Source: Rhizobium leguminosarum (lineage in GTDB: Bacteria; Pseudomonadota; Alphaproteobacteria; Rhizobiales; Rhizobiaceae). Taken from it: a stretch of 64,000 nucleotides of DNA. Shown here in pieces: positions 61,807 to 64,000 of the stretch; within the stretch, counting starts at the first letter, position 1, and each line of letters starts with the position of its first letter. Both the position numbers and the translations under genes were made by a program. Location: positions 1,922,001 through 1,986,000 of the forward strand of contig NZ_CP016286.1 in NCBI RefSeq assembly GCF_001679785.1. Direction: 5' to 3'. The notes under the pieces were generated by a model. The model saw only the letters and a program-made list of their open reading frames with translations. It ran no database searches and had not been told where the DNA came from.

Positions 61807-64000
61807 ATGGATGTTCAAAAGGACCATAAAGGTCGCTATTACCATCATGGCGAACAACAGGCTCAGGCCACGCTAGCAACCGAAGGAAGTCCGGTCACCG
61901 ATCAGACGGAAGGCGCGATTTACACCTGCCCTATGCATCCCCAGGTAAGGCAAATCGGGCCCGGGAACTGCCCAATCTGCGGAATGACGTTGGAACCGGA
62001 AGTGGTCACAATAGAAACCGGCCCCAGCGCCGAATACCTCGATATGAGGCGTCGTTTCTGGATCGGGCTCGTTCTGTCCGTGCCTGTGCTCCTGCTGGAG
62101 ATGGGTGGCCACCTCACCAATCTTCACATGGTGCTTGGTGCCCAGACCTCGAACTGGGTTCAACTAGTGCTTGCGACACCTGTCGTCCTATGGGCGGGCT
62201 TTCCATTCTTCGAGCGAGCATGGAAGTCGCTCGTCACTATGCGGCTGAATATGTTCACATTGATCGCGATGGGGACGGGTGTCGCGTGGACTTACAGCGT
62301 CGTTGCAACCCTTGCACCTGGTCTGTTTCCAGCCACGTTCCGCTCCGCAGACGGTTCGGTCGCCATTTATTTCGAAGCTGCAGCCGTCATCACCGTCCTG
62401 GTATTGCTTGGACAAGTGCTGGAGTTGCAAGCCCGTGAACAGACCGGTGGAGCCATCCGCGCACTTCTTGACCTTGCCCCGAAGACTGCACGCCGCGTCC
62501 GCGATGGTGTCGACGAGGACATCGACCTGGAAATGGTTGTCGTCGGGGATCGGCTTCGAGTTCGCCCCGGTGAAAAGGTCCCGGTCGATGGCAGCCTTAT
62601 CGAAGGTCGCAGTTCGGTGGATGAATCGATGATCACAGGTGAATCGATGCCCGTCACCAAAGAGGTCGGTGCAAAGCTGATAGGCGGCACGATGAACCAG
62701 ACCGGCGGCTTCGTCATGGAGGCAGGAAAAGTCGGCCGCGACACCATGCTGGCCCAGATCGTCCGCATGGTTGCGGACGCCCAGCGCTCGCGAGCGCCCA
62801 TCCAGCGCCTGGCCGACGAAGTTTCCGGTTGGTTCGTCCCCGTGGTGATCGGGATTGCCATCGTGGCATTCGTAGCGTGGATGATATGGGGACCAGAACC
62901 GCGCTTTGCCCACGGCCTTGTAGCCGCAGTCGCGGTGCTCATCATCGCATGCCCCTGCGCATTGGGCCTTGCGACCCCAATGTCGATCATGGTGGGCGTT
63001 GGCCGGGGTGCAGGTCTTGGTGTCTTGATCAAGAATGCCGAAGCCCTGGAGCGTTTCGAGAAAATCGACACATTGGTCGTCGATAAGACCGGAACCCTGA
63101 CCGAGGGGAAACCCAAGGTAACGTCGATAGCGGCGATAAACGGGTTCACAGAATCCGAACTGCTGCGACTGGCGGCAACACTGGAACGAGCGAGCGAGCA
63201 TCCACTGGCAACTGCCATAGTCAACGCGGCGGCGGAACGACAGCTGATTCTCAGCGTCGCGGAAGATTTCGATAGCCCGGTTGGCAAAGGGGTTACGGGA
63301 AGTGTCGATGGACGAAAGCTCATTATAGGCAGCCACCGCATCATGGAGGAAGCTCATATCGATGTCTCAGCTCTTACCAGGCAGGCGGAAGCGATGAGGG
63401 GTGAAGGCGCAACGGTAATCTTCATCGCGATAGACGGCTGTGTTGGAGGCCTTTTGGCGATCTCCGACCCAATCAAAACGACGACGCCAAATGCAGTTCT
63501 AGCTTTGCTGAAGGCAGGGGTCCGGGTCGTCATGCTGACGGGCGATAACAAGACGACGGCCGACGCGGTCGCACGCAAGCTCGGGATCACCGAGGTCGAG
63601 GCCGAAATCCTGCCGGAAGACAAGAGCAAGATCGTCAAGCGTTTGCGGGAAGAAGGCCGGATCGTCGCCATGGCCGGAGATGGGGTGAACGACGCCCCTG
63701 CCCTGGCTGCTGCAGATGTCGGAATTGCTATGGGAACCGGCACGGATGTCGCGATTGAGAGCGCAGGCGTCACTCTGCTCAAAGGCGATCTGCAAGGGAT
63801 TGTGCGGGCTCGCCAACTGAGTCATGCGACAATGAACAACATCCGGCAGAACCTGTTCTTCGCCTTCATATATAACGCGGCTGGTGTACCCATTGCCGCC
63901 GGAGTGCTCTACCCCGCGTTCGGACTTTTGCTGTCGCCGATCATCGCAGCGGCCGCCATGGCGCTTTCGTCGGTAAGCGTCATTGGCAATGCCCTGAGAT
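61807..64000 (+). CDS. Second copper P1B-type ATPase, cut by window end
   Basis: At least 731 residues, open to the edge of the window. The N-terminus has a His-rich start (YYHHGEQQ) and a heavy-metal-binding module [20 protein letters not shown] rather than the HMA domains of CopA. The core has CPC in [15 protein letters not shown], the phosphorylation site [16 protein letters not shown] and [10 protein letters not shown]. This matches the SilP/CopB-like group with YHS-type N-termini. The ATG at 61807 starts the frame, though no strong ribosome site is seen. It may export copper or silver under conditions different from CopA; no CueR-type box is seen upstream. Confidence 0.9.
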   Translation, partial: MDVQKDHKGRYYHHGEQQAQATLATEGSPVTDQTEGAIYTCPMHPQVRQIGPGNCPICGMTLEPEVVTIETGPSAEYLDMRRRFWIGLVLSVPVLLLEMGGHLTNLHMVLGAQTSNWVQLVLATPVVLWAGFPFFERAWKSLVTMRLNMFTLIAMGTGVAWTYSVVATLAPGLFPATFRSADGSVAIYFEAAAVITVLVLLGQVLELQAREQTGGAIRALLDLAPKTARRVRDGVDEDIDLEMVVVGDRLRVRPGEKVPVDGSLIEGRSSVDESMITGESMPVTKEVGAKLIGGTMNQTGGFVMEAGKVGRDTMLAQIVRMVADAQRSRAPIQRLADEVSGWFVPVVIGIAIVAFVAWMIWGPEPRFAHGLVAAVAVLIIACPCALGLATPMSIMVGVGRGAGLGVLIKNAEALERFEKIDTLVVDKTGTLTEGKPKVTSIAAINGFTESELLRLAATLERASEHPLATAIVNAAAERQLILSVAEDFDSPVGKGVTGSVDGRKLIIGSHRIMEEAHIDVSALTRQAEAMRGEGATVIFIAIDGCVGGLLAISDPIKTTTPNAVLALLKAGVRVVMLTGDNKTTADAVARKLGITEVEAEILPEDKSKIVKRLREEGRIVAMAGDGVNDAPALAAADVGIAMGTGTDVAIESAGVTLLKGDLQGIVRARQLSHATMNNIRQNLFFAFIYNAAGVPIAAGVLYPAFGLLLSPIIAAAAMALSSVSVIGNALR

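Noticed and set aside
62188..63357. Minus-strand ORF of 389 codons
   Set aside because: It is antisense to the second copper ATPase and has the biased composition of a shadow frame.

Overview
The window looks like a plasmid or genomic-island segment from an alphaproteobacterium of the Rhizobiaceae group (Rhizobium, Agrobacterium, Sinorhizobium and relatives). This is inferred from rhizobial-type families (DUF930, DUF2171, DUF3008), an aqpS-type arsenic operon like the one described in Sinorhizobium meliloti, and a dispersed intergenic repeat typical of this family (8733-8834). No rRNA, tRNA or CRISPR array was recognised.

Region 1 (1-13.5 kb) is GC-rich envelope and stress backbone: the end of an MgtC-like protein, small stress proteins, DUF2950 and DUF3300 proteins, a HlyD/DUF2955 efflux pair with a CadC-like regulator, a lipoprotein hydrolase, an MscS channel and a MarC protein. 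A palindrome built on GTATGTTAC recurs around the efflux pair and the regulator. Region 2 (13.5-30 kb) is accessory DNA rich in insertion sequences. IS481 sits on the MarC stop codon, IS630 splits a TniQ-like gene, and two head-to-tail IS1182 copies split a small ORF. Between them is a divergent module of an XRE regulator, a small DUF6634-like protein and an FtsH-like AAA+ zinc protease. Membrane, acetyltransferase and two DUF1254 genes follow.

Region 3 (30-38 kb) holds two arsenic units: arsR-arsO-MFS with a divergent TauE permease, and arsR-arsC(LMW-PTP type)-aqpS-arsC(glutaredoxin type)-arsH. Region 4 (38-44.5 kb) is copper/silver handling: DUF411, CusA, CusB and copZ behind a CueR-type promoter. 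Region 5 (44.6-54.5 kb) separates copZ from copA and is a defence-type island: a DUF930 gene split by IS3, a short type II CBASS operon (CD-NTase, E2-like protein, patatin phospholipase), and, transcribed away from it, an XRE regulator, an ImmA/IrrE peptidase and a HEPN-like protein with zinc knuckles. Both divergent promoters carry the same 14-base box just after their -10 elements, so the two operons are probably co-regulated. A cyclase-YHS fusion and a DUF4238 protein follow. Region 6 (54.5-64 kb) returns to copper: copA, cueR, a TetR-controlled membrane pair, an acyltransferase, a cytochrome c' with an FNR/FixK-like box, and a second copper ATPase cut by the window end.

Four genes (tauE, arsH, cusB twice, immA) carry single-base frame breaks, four of the five at short homopolymers. 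This could be sequence error as easily as decay.
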